64,000 bases of DNA from ZC4RG30 sp964455685 (GCA_964455685.1 CAYVZE010000001.1:57462-121461); one strand, 5' to 3'; positions 1 through 8,416 are shown, numbered from the stretch's first letter. The notes: generated by a model from the letters alone, not told the origin. Numbers and translations: made by a program.

Positions 1-582
1 GACATCGACGTGGACGTCACCACCGGGCCGGCGCGCAGCGTGGTGGCCGAGGCGCGCAACGGCAGCTTCGAGGACCTGCGCGTGAACATCGAGAACGGCG
101 TGCTGCGCATCGACCGGCCGCGCCGCAGCTGGTTCAAGGTGAGCCGGCGCGAGGACTACCGCGTGCGGGTGGTCACACCGGCGCTGAAGTCGGTCGAGGC
201 CTCCTCCGACGCCGACGTGACCGTGCAGGGCGACCTGCACGGGGATTTCACGGTCGTCACCTCCTCGGACGCCGAGGTCGACATCCGCGGCCTCAATGCC
301 GGCAGCATCACGGCCCGCGCCAGCTCGGGCGGTGACATCGAGCTGGCCGGCCGCTGCGTCACGCTCAACGCCCGCGCGTCCTCCGGCGCGGACATCGACG
401 CCGAGCGGCTGCAGTGCGAGAACGCCCAGGTCGAGGCCTCCAGCGGCAGCGAAATCTCCGTGCGGGCGACCGGCCGCATCAGCGGCAGCGTCTCCAGCGG
501 CGCCGAGGTGGAGGTGTATGGCGCCGGCGGGACGGTGGAAGTGGCCGAATCCTCGGGCGGCCGTGTGCGGCGCAAGTTCTGA
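1..582 (+). CDS. DUF2807 (GIN-domain) surface protein, C-terminal part
   Basis: The reading frame is open at the left edge, so the N-terminus, including any signal peptide, is outside the window. The visible 190-odd residues are a run of degenerate repeats of about 18-22 residues carrying (A)SSG/SSD turns (for example ASSDADVTVQG, ASSGGDIELAG, ASSGADIDAE, SSGAEVEVYG), the pattern of the right-handed beta-helical putative auto-transporter adhesin head GIN domain (DUF2807). Members are usually exported and cell-envelope associated; their biochemical role is not established. It ends in a basic GGRVRRKF tail. The family call is firm from the repeat pattern, the function is not. Confidence 0.75.
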   Translation, partial: DIDVDVTTGPARSVVAEARNGSFEDLRVNIENGVLRIDRPRRSWFKVSRREDYRVRVVTPALKSVEASSDADVTVQGDLHGDFTVVTSSDAEVDIRGLNAGSITARASSGGDIELAGRCVTLNARASSGADIDAERLQCENAQVEASSGSEISVRATGRISGSVSSGAEVEVYGAGGTVEVAESSGGRVRRKF

Positions 583-586
583 CCGC

Positions 587-1207
587 TCAGCGCGGGCGCT
601 CCATCCGGAACACGCTCTCCGGCGTCACCTCCACGTAGGCATCGGTGCCGCCGGCACGCAGCACGGGACGCGCCGCCGCGGTGTCGTAGACGCCATCCAC
701 CAGCAGGCGACGCGAGATGTGCGCCGCCACCACCTCCCCGAACACCACCCAGTTGGGCATGGGATTGCCCTGGTGATCGTGCAGCTGCACCACCTGCGTC
801 ACCCGGCACTCGAAGGACACCGGGCTCTCGGCCACGCGCGGCGCGCCCACCTTCCTGGCCGGCAGCGGCGTGAGCCCGGCCAGGTCGAATTCGCTGACCC
901 CGCCGGGCAGGGAGCCCGAGGTGGCATTCATCTGCGCAGCCAGGGCGCGCGTGGCCAGGTTCCACACGAACTCACCGGTCCGCCGCGCATTGCGCAGCGT
1001 GTCCTTCTCTCCCGAGCTGGCGAAACCGATCACGGGCGGCTTGTAGGCAAAGGCATTGAAGAAGCTGTAGGGCGCGAGGTTGAAGCGCCCTGCCCCGTCA
1101 TGGGTAGAGATCCAGCCGATGGGGCGCGGGCCGATGATGGCGTTGAAGGGATCGTGTGCGAGTCCGTGGCCCTTGGCCGGCTCGTAATAGTGGAAGTCGG
1201 AATCCAT
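587..1207 (-). CDS. Flavin reductase family protein (FMN-binding split barrel)
   Basis: A 206-residue cytoplasmic protein. Residues about 18-34 (DPFNAIIGPRPIGWIST) and 41-60 (NLAPYSFFNAFAYKPPVIGF) are the FMN-binding signature of the flavin reductase-like split barrel; the family reduces flavins with NAD(P)H or acts as flavoenzymes of unknown substrate. I placed the start at the ATG at 1207 (MDSDFHYY) because family proteins begin with this short lead into the HDPFNAIIGPRPIGW motif; the frame stays open upstream but the extra residues are low-quality, Arg/Trp-rich sequence. It ends 4 bases after the DUF2807 gene on the other strand. No partner oxygenase lies next to it, so its flavin consumer is unknown. 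Confidence 0.8.
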   Translation of the reverse strand: MDSDFHYYEPAKGHGLAHDPFNAIIGPRPIGWISTHDGAGRFNLAPYSFFNAFAYKPPVIGFASSGEKDTLRNARRTGEFVWNLATRALAAQMNATSGSLPGGVSEFDLAGLTPLPARKVGAPRVAESPVSFECRVTQVVQLHDHQGNPMPNWVVFGEVVAAHISRRLLVDGVYDTAAARPVLRAGGTDAYVEVTPESVFRMERPR

Positions 1208-1379
1208 CCATGGATGGTGCACCAGCCAGCCCCCCTGCGACATGCCTGACGCACCGCACCAATCGATGGCGCCACACGGCGACATCCACCACGCGGCATG
1301 ACGATGCAGCAATCTTCGCGCCGGAATGTGGCCCACGGCCTTGCCACGGGCGAGGCCCATCCGCAAGACTCGCACGCTC

Positions 1380-1958
1380 ATGCGCAACACCACCCCTGAC
1401 GCGGGCCGCCGCCGGCTGCTCGGATACCTCACCGCCGGCCCTGCCCTGTTCGTGGCCGCGCCGCTGGTCCATGCCAACATGCCGCTGATCCCCGAGCACA
1501 TGCAGGCCGGTCCGCGCGTGCTGTCGATGAGGAACACGCACACCGGCGAGCGGCTGGAAACCTGCTACTTCGATGCGGGCAGCTACGTGCCGGATGCGCT
1601 GGGCAGGCTCAACCAGGTGCTGCGCGACCATCGCAGCGGCGAGGTGGCGCAGATGGATCCGAGCCTGTACGACCAGCTGCACGCCCTGGCGGTGATGGCC
1701 GGCTGCAAAGCGCACTTCGAGATCATCTCCGGCTACCGCTCGCCGGCCACCAACGAGAACCTGCGCAAGGCCAGCACCGGCGTGGCCCGGCGCAGCCTGC
1801 ACATGGAAGGCCGCGCCATCGACGTGCGCCTGCCCGGCTGCCGCACTTCGCGGCTGCGCGACCTGGCGGTGGAACTGGGCGCCGGCGGCGTGGGCTACTA
1901 CGCCAAGTCGGACTTCGTGCACCTGGACACGGGCCGGGTCCGTTACTGGACCGGCTGA
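1380..1958 (+). CDS. mepK: MepK-like murein endopeptidase (DUF882 / M15 family)
   Basis: A 192-residue exported zinc peptidase. Residues 10-33 have a twin-arginine-like signal (GRRRLLGYLTAGPALFVAAP). The M15/DUF882 metal site is visible: His141 and Asp148 in SLHMEGRAID and His181 in DFVHLDTG; ISGYRSPATN precedes it. In E. coli MepK (YcbK) cleaves 3-3 and 4-3 peptide crosslinks and its gene lies next to ldtD; here an LdtD homologue is the convergent neighbour 31 bases away, which supports the assignment. I start at the ATG at 1380, placing the RR motif properly near the N-terminus, rather than an upstream in-frame ATG at 1326. Confidence 0.85.
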   Translation: MRNTTPDAGRRRLLGYLTAGPALFVAAPLVHANMPLIPEHMQAGPRVLSMRNTHTGERLETCYFDAGSYVPDALGRLNQVLRDHRSGEVAQMDPSLYDQLHALAVMAGCKAHFEIISGYRSPATNENLRKASTGVARRSLHMEGRAIDVRLPGCRTSRLRDLAVELGAGGVGYYAKSDFVHLDTGRVRYWTG

Positions 1959-1971
1959 GCCGCCCCGATCC

Positions 1972-1987
1972 GCCCCGGTTCCGGGGC
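1972..1987. terminator. Hairpin between convergent mepK-like and ldtD-like genes
   Basis: GCCCCG (1972-1977) and CGGGGC (1982-1987) form a 6-bp GC stem with a GTTC loop. It sits in the 31-base gap between two convergent stop codons, so it could stop transcription from both sides. There is no T-tract. Confidence 0.4.
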
Positions 1988-1989
1988 CG

Positions 1990-3207
1990 CTAGTCCTCGA
2001 GGCCGTAGATGTCGTCGAGGAACAGCATGGTGCCGTCCTCGCGCGCGATCGCCGTGCCATAGGCGATGTAGACCCGGATCGGTTCCTTCAGGTCCACCCT
2101 CAGCGGCGCATCCCCGTCCATCGCCGCCTGGATGCGCTCCGGGGTCCACTCCGGGAAGTCCTGCAGCACGAAGGCCGCCAGCGCGGCCGGGTCCGAGACC
2201 CGGATGCAGCCATGGCTGAAATCCCGCCGCGAACGCGCGAACAGTGTGCGCGCCGGTGTGTCGTGCAGGTACACATTGTGGTTGTTGGGCAGCATGAACT
2301 TCACCGCGCCCAGGGCGTTGTCCGGTCCCGGGCGCTGGCGTACACGCAGCTCTCCCCGGGCCAGCCGGTCCAGCGCCTCGTCCGACGCGGCCACGATGCG
2401 CCCGGAGCGATCCAGCAGCTCGTAGTTGTTGCGCGCGAGGTAGCTGGCATTGCGGCGCGCGGCCGGCACGATCTCGTTGCGCGCGATGCTGGCCGGAACA
2501 TCCCAGTAGGGCCTGAAGATCACGTGCGTCATGTCGGCGGTGAACACCGGCGTGCGCAGGTTCTTCACCGCCTTGCCCACCACCACGTCGATGGTCAGCA
2601 TCTCCTGCTCGCCGGCCCCGAAGTCGGTCATGGCATACAGGCGGAAGCGCGGGATGTTGATGAAGATGGCGCGCCGGTGGGGATTGGGCGGCAGCTCGCG
2701 CCAGCGCTCCAGCGTGCGCTCGATCTGTCGCACGCGCCGGCTCATCGGCGTGGTCAGCGCGCGCCAGGTGGCAGGGCCGAGCACGCCGTCCGCATCCAGG
2801 CCGTGGCGTGACTGGAAGCGCTGCAGCGCCTGCACCAGCCCGTCATCGAGCTCGTCCCCGGACCCGGCCGTCCCCATGTCGCCCAGCGTGACCAGCAGCC
2901 TGCGCAGCGCCGGCACGCCCTCCCAGCGCTCGCCCGGCTTGAGCGAACGGCGCGGCAGCGGCGGCAGCTCCGTGAGCCCCGGCAGCAGCGCCAGCGAGCG
3001 GTAACGCGGCAGTTCGCGCTCAAGCAGCCGGTAATGCGGCATGGCCTGCGGCGACTGCGCCACGGTGGCCGCCTCCGGCTCGCCATTGCCCGTCGCTGGC
3101 ACGGCCCCGGCCGCCAGGGCGGCCGGCCGCGCCACAGCCAGCATCGCCAGGACAGCAAGCTGCGCGACCAGGTCGATGCGGCAGGCGGTTCTTGCGGCCG
3201 CTTTCAC
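1990..3207 (-). CDS. ldtD: L,D-transpeptidase, YcbB/LdtD type
   Basis: A 405-residue periplasmic enzyme forming 3-3 crosslinks in peptidoglycan. An N-terminal hydrophobic signal (residues about 10-32) is followed by a peptidoglycan-binding domain (VQALQRFQSRHGLDADGVLGPATWRAL) and a C-terminal YkuD domain with the catalytic motif SHGCIRV; the nucleophile is about Cys334. I chose the GTG at 3207 because an AGGAG box lies 5 bases upstream and it gives a basic n-region; an in-frame ATG at 3240 has no Shine-Dalgarno sequence. Arrangement next to a MepK-like endopeptidase repeats the E. coli ycbB-ycbK association: one enzyme makes the crosslinks the other can cut. Confidence 0.88.
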   Translation of the reverse strand: MKAAARTACRIDLVAQLAVLAMLAVARPAALAAGAVPATGNGEPEAATVAQSPQAMPHYRLLERELPRYRSLALLPGLTELPPLPRRSLKPGERWEGVPALRRLLVTLGDMGTAGSGDELDDGLVQALQRFQSRHGLDADGVLGPATWRALTTPMSRRVRQIERTLERWRELPPNPHRRAIFINIPRFRLYAMTDFGAGEQEMLTIDVVVGKAVKNLRTPVFTADMTHVIFRPYWDVPASIARNEIVPAARRNASYLARNNYELLDRSGRIVAASDEALDRLARGELRVRQRPGPDNALGAVKFMLPNNHNVYLHDTPARTLFARSRRDFSHGCIRVSDPAALAAFVLQDFPEWTPERIQAAMDGDAPLRVDLKEPIRVYIAYGTAIAREDGTMLFLDDIYGLED

Positions 3208-3275
3208 GTCATCTCCTGTGCAGGCACCAAGGGTGCTCATAATAGGCCGTAACGTCCACACGGCAGCAGACCAGG

Positions 3276-4432
3276 ATGAATCTTCCCCGCTCGATGAAGG
3301 CCATGCGGCTGCACGCTCCCGGCAGGTCCCTGCAGCTGGATGATGTCCCGCTGCCGGCGGTGGAAGGCACATCGCTGCTGGTGCGTGTGTCCGCCTGCGG
3401 CGTGTGCCGCACCGACCTGCACGTGGTGGATGGCGAGCTGCCTGCCGCGGCGCATCCCGTGGTCCCCGGCCATGAGGTGGTGGGCCGCGTGGTGGCCGTC
3501 GGTCCCGGCGTGCGGGAATTCCGGGTCGGCGATCGCGTCGGCATCCCCTGGCTGGCCCGCACCTGCGGGCAGTGCGACGACTGCCGCCGCGGCCTGGAGA
3601 ACCTGTGCGAGAAGGCGCTGTTCACCGGCTACACCGTGGATGGCGGCTATGCCGAGTACGCACTGGCCGATGCGCGCTTCTGCCTTGCCATTCCCGACCG
3701 CTACGCCGATGCGGAGGCCGCCCCGCTGCTGTGCGCCGGGCTGATCGGCTACCGCGCCTGTCGCGCGGCCGGCGAGGGCCGCAGGCTCGGCCTGTACGGC
3801 TTCGGCGCCGCCGCCCACCTGCTGGCGCAGGTGGCACGCCTGGAAGGCCGGCGGGTGTTCGCCTTCACGCGTCCCGGCGACGAGGAAAGCCAGCGCTTCG
3901 CGCTGGAACTCGGCGCGGCCTGGGCCGGCGCCAGCACCGACATGCCGCCCGAGCCGCTGGATGCGGCCATCCTGTTCGCGCCGGTGGGCGCACTGGTGCC
4001 GGCCGCGCTGGCGGCCACGCGCAAGGGCGGGCGCGTGGTGTGCGCGGGCATCCACATGAGCGACATCCCTTCGTTTCCCTACCATCTGCTGTGGGGTGAA
4101 CGGACGGTGACCTCGGTGGCCAATCTGACCCGCCGCGATGGCGAGGAGTTCATGCGCATCGCAGCGCAGCTGGACCTGCATCCGCAGGTGGAGCGCTTCG
4201 CGCTGGAAGACGCCAACGATGCGCTGTGCCGCCTCAAGGAAGGCCGGCTGCAGGGCNNNNNNNNNNNNNNNNNNNNNNNNNNNNNNNNNNNNNNNNNNNN
4301 NNNNNNNNNNNNNNNNNNNNNNNNNNNNNNNNNNNNNNNNNNNNNNNNNNNNNNNNGGAAGACGCCAACGATGCGCTGTGCCGCCTCAAGGAAGGCCGGC
4401 TGCAGGGCGCGGCGGTGCTGGAACCGCGCTGA
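3276..4432 (+). CDS. Zinc-dependent alcohol dehydrogenase (crosses assembly gap)
   Basis: Medium-chain NAD(P)-dependent alcohol dehydrogenase. It shows the catalytic-zinc motif CGVCRTDLH and GHE, the structural-zinc cysteines CGQCDDCRRGLENLC, and a Rossmann stretch LGLYGFGAAAHLL. The gene is interrupted by 100 N, but the last 52 bases before the gap reappear immediately after it in the same codon phase. Collapsing the duplicate and the N run gives a continuous 334-residue protein ending GRLQGAAVLEPR, a normal length for the AdhA-like subgroup. So I read it as one intact gene, not a broken one. It is divergent from ldtD and 39 bases upstream of an exporter gene. The substrate cannot be told. 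Confidence 0.85.
4205..4256 (+). repeat. 52-bp exact direct repeat, copy 1 (contig end)
   Basis: The 52 bases immediately left of the N run are identical to the 52 bases immediately right of it (4357-4408). This is the signature of two contigs whose overlapping ends were scaffolded but not merged, rather than a biological duplication. Confidence 0.9.
4257..4356. other. Assembly gap of exactly 100 N
   Basis: A run of exactly 100 undetermined bases, the conventional placeholder for a scaffold join of unknown size. Both flanks are the same 52-bp sequence, so the true gap size is probably negative (an overlap of 52 bases). Confidence 0.97.
4357..4408 (+). repeat. 52-bp exact direct repeat, copy 2 (contig start)
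   Basis: Second copy of the contig-end sequence at 4205-4256, starting at the first base after the N run and in the same reading phase of the alcohol dehydrogenase gene. Confidence 0.9.
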
Positions 4433-4471
4433 AGCCTGCACGCGCGCCGGTGAAACGGCGACAATACCCCG

Positions 4472-5992
4472 ATGCCCCCCTCCTCCTCCGCGCCCGCCCG
4501 GGCCACCTCCCGGGAATGGATCGGGCTTGCCGTGCTCACGCTGCCCTGCCTGGTCTACGCCATGGACCTGACCGTGCTGAACCTGGCCGTACCGCAGCTG
4601 ACGCAGCAGCTGAAGCCCACAGCTGCCCAGCTGCTGTGGATGATGGACATCTACGGCTTCCTGGTGGCCGGCGCGCTGGTCACCATGGGCACGCTGGGCG
4701 ATCGCATCGGCCGGCGCCGGCTGCTGATGATCGGCGCGCTGGTGTTCGCGGCGGCGTCGCTGCTGGCGGCGTTCTCCCGCTCGGCCACGCAGCTGATCGC
4801 CGCCCGCGCCGTGCTCGGGCTGGCCGGCGCCACGCTGGCGCCCTCCACGCTCTCGCTGATCCGCAACATGTTCCGCGACGAGACGCAGCGGCGCACCGGC
4901 ATCGCAGTGTGGATGGCCAGCTTCTCGGCCGGTACGGCGCTGGGCCCGGTGCTGGGCGGCCTGCTGCTGGAGCACTACTGGTGGGGATCGGTGTTCCTGG
5001 TCAACGTGCCGGTGATGTTGCTGCTGCTGGTGGCCGGTCCGCTGCTGCTGCCAGAGTACCGCGACCCGCACCCGGGCCCGATCGACATCGCCAGCGCCGC
5101 CCTGTCGCTGTGCGCGGTGCTGGCGGTGATCTACGGCGTGAAGGAACTGGCCACGCACGGGCCGGATGCCGCATCGCTGCTCGCCATGGCCACAGGCCTG
5201 CTCCTCGGCGCGGTGTTCCTCCGCCGGCAACGACGGCTCGAGCATCCCTTCGTGGACCTGGCGCTGTTCGAACGCCGCCCCTTCGTGGTGGCGCTGCTGG
5301 TGAACATCTCCGGCGCCTTCTTCATCGGTGGCGTGTACCTGTTCTTCGCGCAGTACCTGCAGCTGGTGCTCGGCTTCACGCCGTGGGTGGCGGGACTGTG
5401 GTCGCTGCCCTCCGCCATCGCCTTCATCCTCGCCTCCGGCATCGTGCCGCTGATGTCGAAGCGCTGGCCGGCGCGACGGATCATGGCCACCGGTCTGGTG
5501 GTGGCAGCCATCGGACTGGCGACCATCCAGTTCGCCGGCGTGCACGGCCCCGTCATCGTGCTGGTGGGCGCGTTGACGGTGATGTCCTTCGGCTTCACGC
5601 CGGTGGCCTCGCTGACCACCGACATCATCGTCACCTCAGCGCCCCCGGAGCGCGCCGGCTCGGCTGCCGCGCTGTCGGAAACGGCGTTCGAGCTGGGCGG
5701 CGCGCTGGGCATCGCGCTGCTGGGCAGCCTGGGTGCGGCCATCTATCGCGCCCGCTTCGCACCACCCGAGGGCATCGATGCGGACGCGCTGGATGCTGCG
5801 GGCAATACCCTGGGTGGCGCAGTGGCCGCCGCAAGGGAATGGCCGGTGATCGCCGATACCCTGCTGCCCGCCGCCCGCCAGGCCTTCACCGAGGGCATGC
5901 TGGGTGCGGCGGCCCTCGGCGCGCTGAGCCTGTTCGTGCTGGCAGCCCTGGTACAGCGCCACCTCCGGGAGGCGGGAAGCGGCGAGGCCTGA
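4472..5992 (+). CDS. MFS multidrug exporter, DHA2 family (14 TM), SmvA/QacA-like
   Basis: A 506-residue inner-membrane drug:proton antiporter candidate. The hallmark MFS motif A (GTLGDRIGRRRLL, about residues 73-85) follows TM2, and motif C-like GTALGPVLGGLLLEHYWW appears in TM5; TM1 carries the DHA2 motif MDLTVLNLAVPQL. Length and hydrophobic segments fit 14 transmembrane helices, as in SmvA and QacA, which expel quaternary ammonium compounds and dyes. The start ATG at 4472 lies 39 bases after the dehydrogenase stop, so both may be one transcript. No local TetR-type repressor accompanies it. The substrate range is inferred from family only. Confidence 0.85.
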   Translation: MPPSSSAPARATSREWIGLAVLTLPCLVYAMDLTVLNLAVPQLTQQLKPTAAQLLWMMDIYGFLVAGALVTMGTLGDRIGRRRLLMIGALVFAAASLLAAFSRSATQLIAARAVLGLAGATLAPSTLSLIRNMFRDETQRRTGIAVWMASFSAGTALGPVLGGLLLEHYWWGSVFLVNVPVMLLLLVAGPLLLPEYRDPHPGPIDIASAALSLCAVLAVIYGVKELATHGPDAASLLAMATGLLLGAVFLRRQRRLEHPFVDLALFERRPFVVALLVNISGAFFIGGVYLFFAQYLQLVLGFTPWVAGLWSLPSAIAFILASGIVPLMSKRWPARRIMATGLVVAAIGLATIQFAGVHGPVIVLVGALTVMSFGFTPVASLTTDIIVTSAPPERAGSAAALSETAFELGGALGIALLGSLGAAIYRARFAPPEGIDADALDAAGNTLGGAVAAAREWPVIADTLLPAARQAFTEGMLGAAALGALSLFVLAALVQRHLREAGSGEA

Positions 5993-6029
5993 GCGCGAGG
6001 AACTGGCGCACACTGCCGCCGCGACTACG

Positions 6030-6035
6030 TACAAT
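6030..6035 (+). promoter_or_regulatory. Possible -10 box before the stress cluster
   Basis: TACAAT, a 5/6 match to the sigma-70 -10 element, lies 68 bases upstream of the GNAT gene in the 110-base gap after the exporter. No good -35 element is visible 17 bases further up, so this is weak. Confidence 0.25.
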
Positions 6036-6102
6036 TGCGAATGCGCCCCCCGGTCCCTCCGCCTACAGTGGAGGCGATCCCCCGGCAGGTGCACTCAAGG
6101 GC

Positions 6103-6606
6103 ATGGAAACTTTGCGAGATGGCAGCCAGGTCCTCATCCGGCCGATCCGCCGCGAGGATGCGGAGCTGGAACGCCGCTTCATCGAAAGCCTCTCGCCCGA
6201 ATCGCGCCGCTACCGCTTCCTCGGCTGCGTCGCAACCCCGAGCGAGCAGATGCTGCGGTCACTGACCGACATCGACCCGGAACGCGAGGCCGCGCTGATC
6301 GCCCTCGCACAAGAGGGCGGGCACGAGCGGCAGGTCGGCGAAGCGCGTTTCAGCAGCAATGGCAGCGGCAGCGCGGAGGTGGCGGTCACCGTCGCGGATG
6401 ACTGGCAGCGCAGGGGGCTGGGTACCCTGCTCGTCCGGCGCCTGATCAACCTGGCGCGGGCCCGCGGCATACACACCCTGTACTCGGTGGACTCCTCCGG
6501 CAACACGCGCATGCGCGAGCTGGCCATGCACCTGGGCTTCACCAGCCGGCCTGACCCGGCCGACCGGACACAGGTGATGTACACCCTCGAGGTGGAGCCC
6601 GCCTGA
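6103..6606 (+). CDS. GNAT family N-acetyltransferase
   Basis: A 167-residue protein with the GNAT fold. The acetyl-CoA pyrophosphate loop is visible as VADDWQRRGLGTLLVRRLI (Q/RxxGxG/A motif, residues about 102-120). The N-terminus (DGSQVLIRPIRREDAE) and the central segment resemble the acetyltransferase domain of PatZ-type protein lysine acetylases and of GNATs often found beside universal stress genes. The start at 6103 is chosen because DGSQVLIRPIR must be near the N-terminus; the ribosome site (AAGGGC) is poor. It lies 7 bases before the sensor kinase, so the two are likely cotranscribed. The target protein or metabolite is unknown. Confidence 0.75.
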   Translation: METLRDGSQVLIRPIRREDAELERRFIESLSPESRRYRFLGCVATPSEQMLRSLTDIDPEREAALIALAQEGGHERQVGEARFSSNGSGSAEVAVTVADDWQRRGLGTLLVRRLINLARARGIHTLYSVDSSGNTRMRELAMHLGFTSRPDPADRTQVMYTLEVEPA

Positions 6607-6613
6607 CACCCGG

Positions 6614-7738
6614 ATGGCCGCGGCAATGCCGCCGGCCGACGTGGCGCTGGAGAGACTGAAGTTCATGCCAGGTATCAACGAACTCCACCAGGTGCTGGAC
6701 GCGGCGCTCGACGCCGTCGTCGTCTTCGACCGCGGTGGCTCGATTTTGTTCGCCAACAAGGCCACCGAGCGCCTCACCGGCTGGAGCGCCAGTGAGCTGA
6801 AAGGCAGCGGCATCGGCCGCCTGCTCCCCGGGCTCGAGCCCGTGCTCGACCAGGCCGCCGAGGTGAACCTCGAGGTCCCGCTCCTGCATCGCGACGGCAC
6901 CACCCTCCCGGTGCGGCTGGCCATCGGCCGGGTGGCCGGTTCGGGCGAGCCCCGCCACGTGGCCTTCCTGCACGACCTGTCCGCCCGCAAGGTCGAGGAG
7001 GAGCGCACGCGGGTGATGAACGAGCGGCTGATGAACGTGGCCCGCATGGCCACCATCGGCGAGATGGCCGGCGGCATCGCCCATGAACTCAACCAGCCGC
7101 TGACCGCCATCGCCAACTACGCACTGGCGGCCGAGCGCCTGCTCGAGGCGCCCGATGCCGACTTCGAGGACGTGCACGTGGCCCTGCGCGAGATCGTTGC
7201 CGAGGCAATGCGCGCGGGAGAGATCATCCGCCGCCTGCGGGGCCTGGCGCGCGCCGACGACAACGCCCCTTCCGAGTTGACCAAGGTGGAGGAGTTCATC
7301 GATGAACTGCGCACCATCTGCCTGGCTGATGCCCGCGCGCACCGCGCCCGGCTGGCGTTCGACCTGCAGCCGGACCTGCCTCCGCTGCTCATGCATCGCA
7401 TGCAGATCGCCCAGGTGCTGCTGAACCTGCTGCGCAATGCCCTGGAGGCCATGAACGACGAGCCGCCCGAGGCCCGGTTGGTCACCGTGTCCTGCCGGCG
7501 CACGCCGGAGGGTGACTGCGAGATCGCGGTACTGGACAATGGGCCTGGCGTGTCCGACACCATACTGGAAAGACTGTTCGAACCCTTCCGCACCACCAAG
7601 CCCAATGGCGTGGGACTGGGCCTGCCCATGAGCCGCACCATCGCGGAGGCACATGGCGGTTCGCTGCGACATGAGCGCGGCTCACCGCGCGGGGCACGCT
7701 TCGTACTGACGCTGCCTGCCGCCGAGGTCACTTCCTGA
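6614..7738 (+). CDS. PAS-domain sensor histidine kinase, FixL-like
   Basis: A 374-residue soluble kinase. It has a PAS domain (about residues 28-125), a HisKA dimerisation helix with phospho-acceptor His157 in GGIAHELNQPL, and an HATPase domain with N-box NLLRNALEAMNDE and G-boxes DNGPGV and GVGLGLPMS. The PAS core motif HRDGTTLPVRLAIG is like FixL, but at the position of the FixL proximal haem histidine (13 residues before RDG) there is Gln80, so haem/oxygen sensing as in FixL is unlikely. No membrane segments are seen. The stop overlaps the response regulator start (ATGA), indicating translational coupling with its partner. The signal is unknown. Confidence 0.88.
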   Translation: MAAAMPPADVALERLKFMPGINELHQVLDAALDAVVVFDRGGSILFANKATERLTGWSASELKGSGIGRLLPGLEPVLDQAAEVNLEVPLLHRDGTTLPVRLAIGRVAGSGEPRHVAFLHDLSARKVEEERTRVMNERLMNVARMATIGEMAGGIAHELNQPLTAIANYALAAERLLEAPDADFEDVHVALREIVAEAMRAGEIIRRLRGLARADDNAPSELTKVEEFIDELRTICLADARAHRARLAFDLQPDLPPLLMHRMQIAQVLLNLLRNALEAMNDEPPEARLVTVSCRRTPEGDCEIAVLDNGPGVSDTILERLFEPFRTTKPNGVGLGLPMSRTIAEAHGGSLRHERGSPRGARFVLTLPAAEVTS

Positions 7739-8376
7739 TGAACCAATCCCTCAACGGCAAGGAGCGCCGTCTCCCCGAGACGGTCTTCGTGGTGGATGAC
7801 GACGACGGCGTGCGCTCGTCGATCCGGCTGCTGCTGAAGTCGGTGGGCATTCCTGCCACGCCGATGTCCTCGGCGCAGGAATTCCTTTCTTCTTATGACC
7901 CCGAGCAGCCGGGCTGCCTGGTGCTCGACATCCGCATGCCCGGCATGAGCGGGCTGGAGTTGCAGCAGCAGCTCAATCGCATGGGCGCCATCATCCCGGT
8001 GGTGTTCATCACCGGGCACGGCGACGTGCCGATGGCGGTGGCCGCGATGCAGCAGGGTGCCTTCGACTTCCTGCAGAAGCCCTTCCGCGACCAGGACCTG
8101 ATCGACCGCATCCGCAAGGCGCTGGAGAAGGACCGCCAGAACCGCGAGATGCTGCGCCAGCGCGAGCAGATCCGCCGCCGGCTCGATGCCCTCACCGCCC
8201 GCGAGCGCCAGGTGCTGGAGCTGATGATCCAGGGCACCCAGAACAAGGTCATGGCGGCCCACCTGGGCATATCGCAGCGCACCGTGGAGATCCACCGCGC
8301 ACACGTGATGGAAAAGCTGGGCGCAAACTCGGTGGCGCAGCTGGTGCGCATGGTGCTCGACGCCGGCCAGGCCTGA
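7738..8376 (+). CDS. FixJ/NarL-type response regulator
   Basis: A 212-residue transcription factor. The receiver domain (residues about 15-125) has the acidic pocket VVDDDDG, phospho-acceptor Asp64 in LDIRMPGMSG, the Thr in FITGHGD and the Lys in LQKPF. A linker of charged residues (about 125-140) leads to a LuxR-type helix-turn-helix (LTARERQVLELMIQG ... QRTVEIHRAHVMEKLG). This matches FixJ, TodT and TtrR. It overlaps its cognate kinase by one base and lies 137 bases upstream of the hsp20-like gene, so the following stress genes are the natural candidates for its regulon; that is inference. Confidence 0.9.
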   Translation: MNQSLNGKERRLPETVFVVDDDDGVRSSIRLLLKSVGIPATPMSSAQEFLSSYDPEQPGCLVLDIRMPGMSGLELQQQLNRMGAIIPVVFITGHGDVPMAVAAMQQGAFDFLQKPFRDQDLIDRIRKALEKDRQNREMLRQREQIRRRLDALTARERQVLELMIQGTQNKVMAAHLGISQRTVEIHRAHVMEKLGANSVAQLVRMVLDAGQA

Positions 8377-8390
8377 CCGCGCCCCGGCGA

Positions 8391-8416
8391 GGCGGATTTC
8401 CCCTGTGACATCCGCC
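8391..8416. terminator. Inverted repeat after the response regulator
   Basis: GGCGGAT (8391-8397) and ATCCGCC (8410-8416) form a perfect 7-bp stem with a 12-base loop, 15 bases after the response-regulator stop. No T-tract follows. It could be a weak terminator or an operator arm pair upstream of hsp20; I cannot tell which. Confidence 0.3.

Noticed and set aside
156..965. Long open frames antisense to the DUF2807 and flavin-reductase genes
   Set aside because: Codon-shadow frames in very GC-rich DNA; sequences are Arg/Ala/Gly-rich with no domain, and the coding strands carry clear families.
4205..4408. A biological 52-bp tandem duplication or att-like repeat
   Set aside because: Exact match abutting a 100-N placeholder is better explained by contig ends; merging restores a normal gene.
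4138..6606. An 822-codon frame joining the dehydrogenase end, exporter shadow and GNAT
   Set aside because: It reads through 100 N and through the exporter gene out of frame; only its last 168 codons are a real gene (GNAT at 6103).
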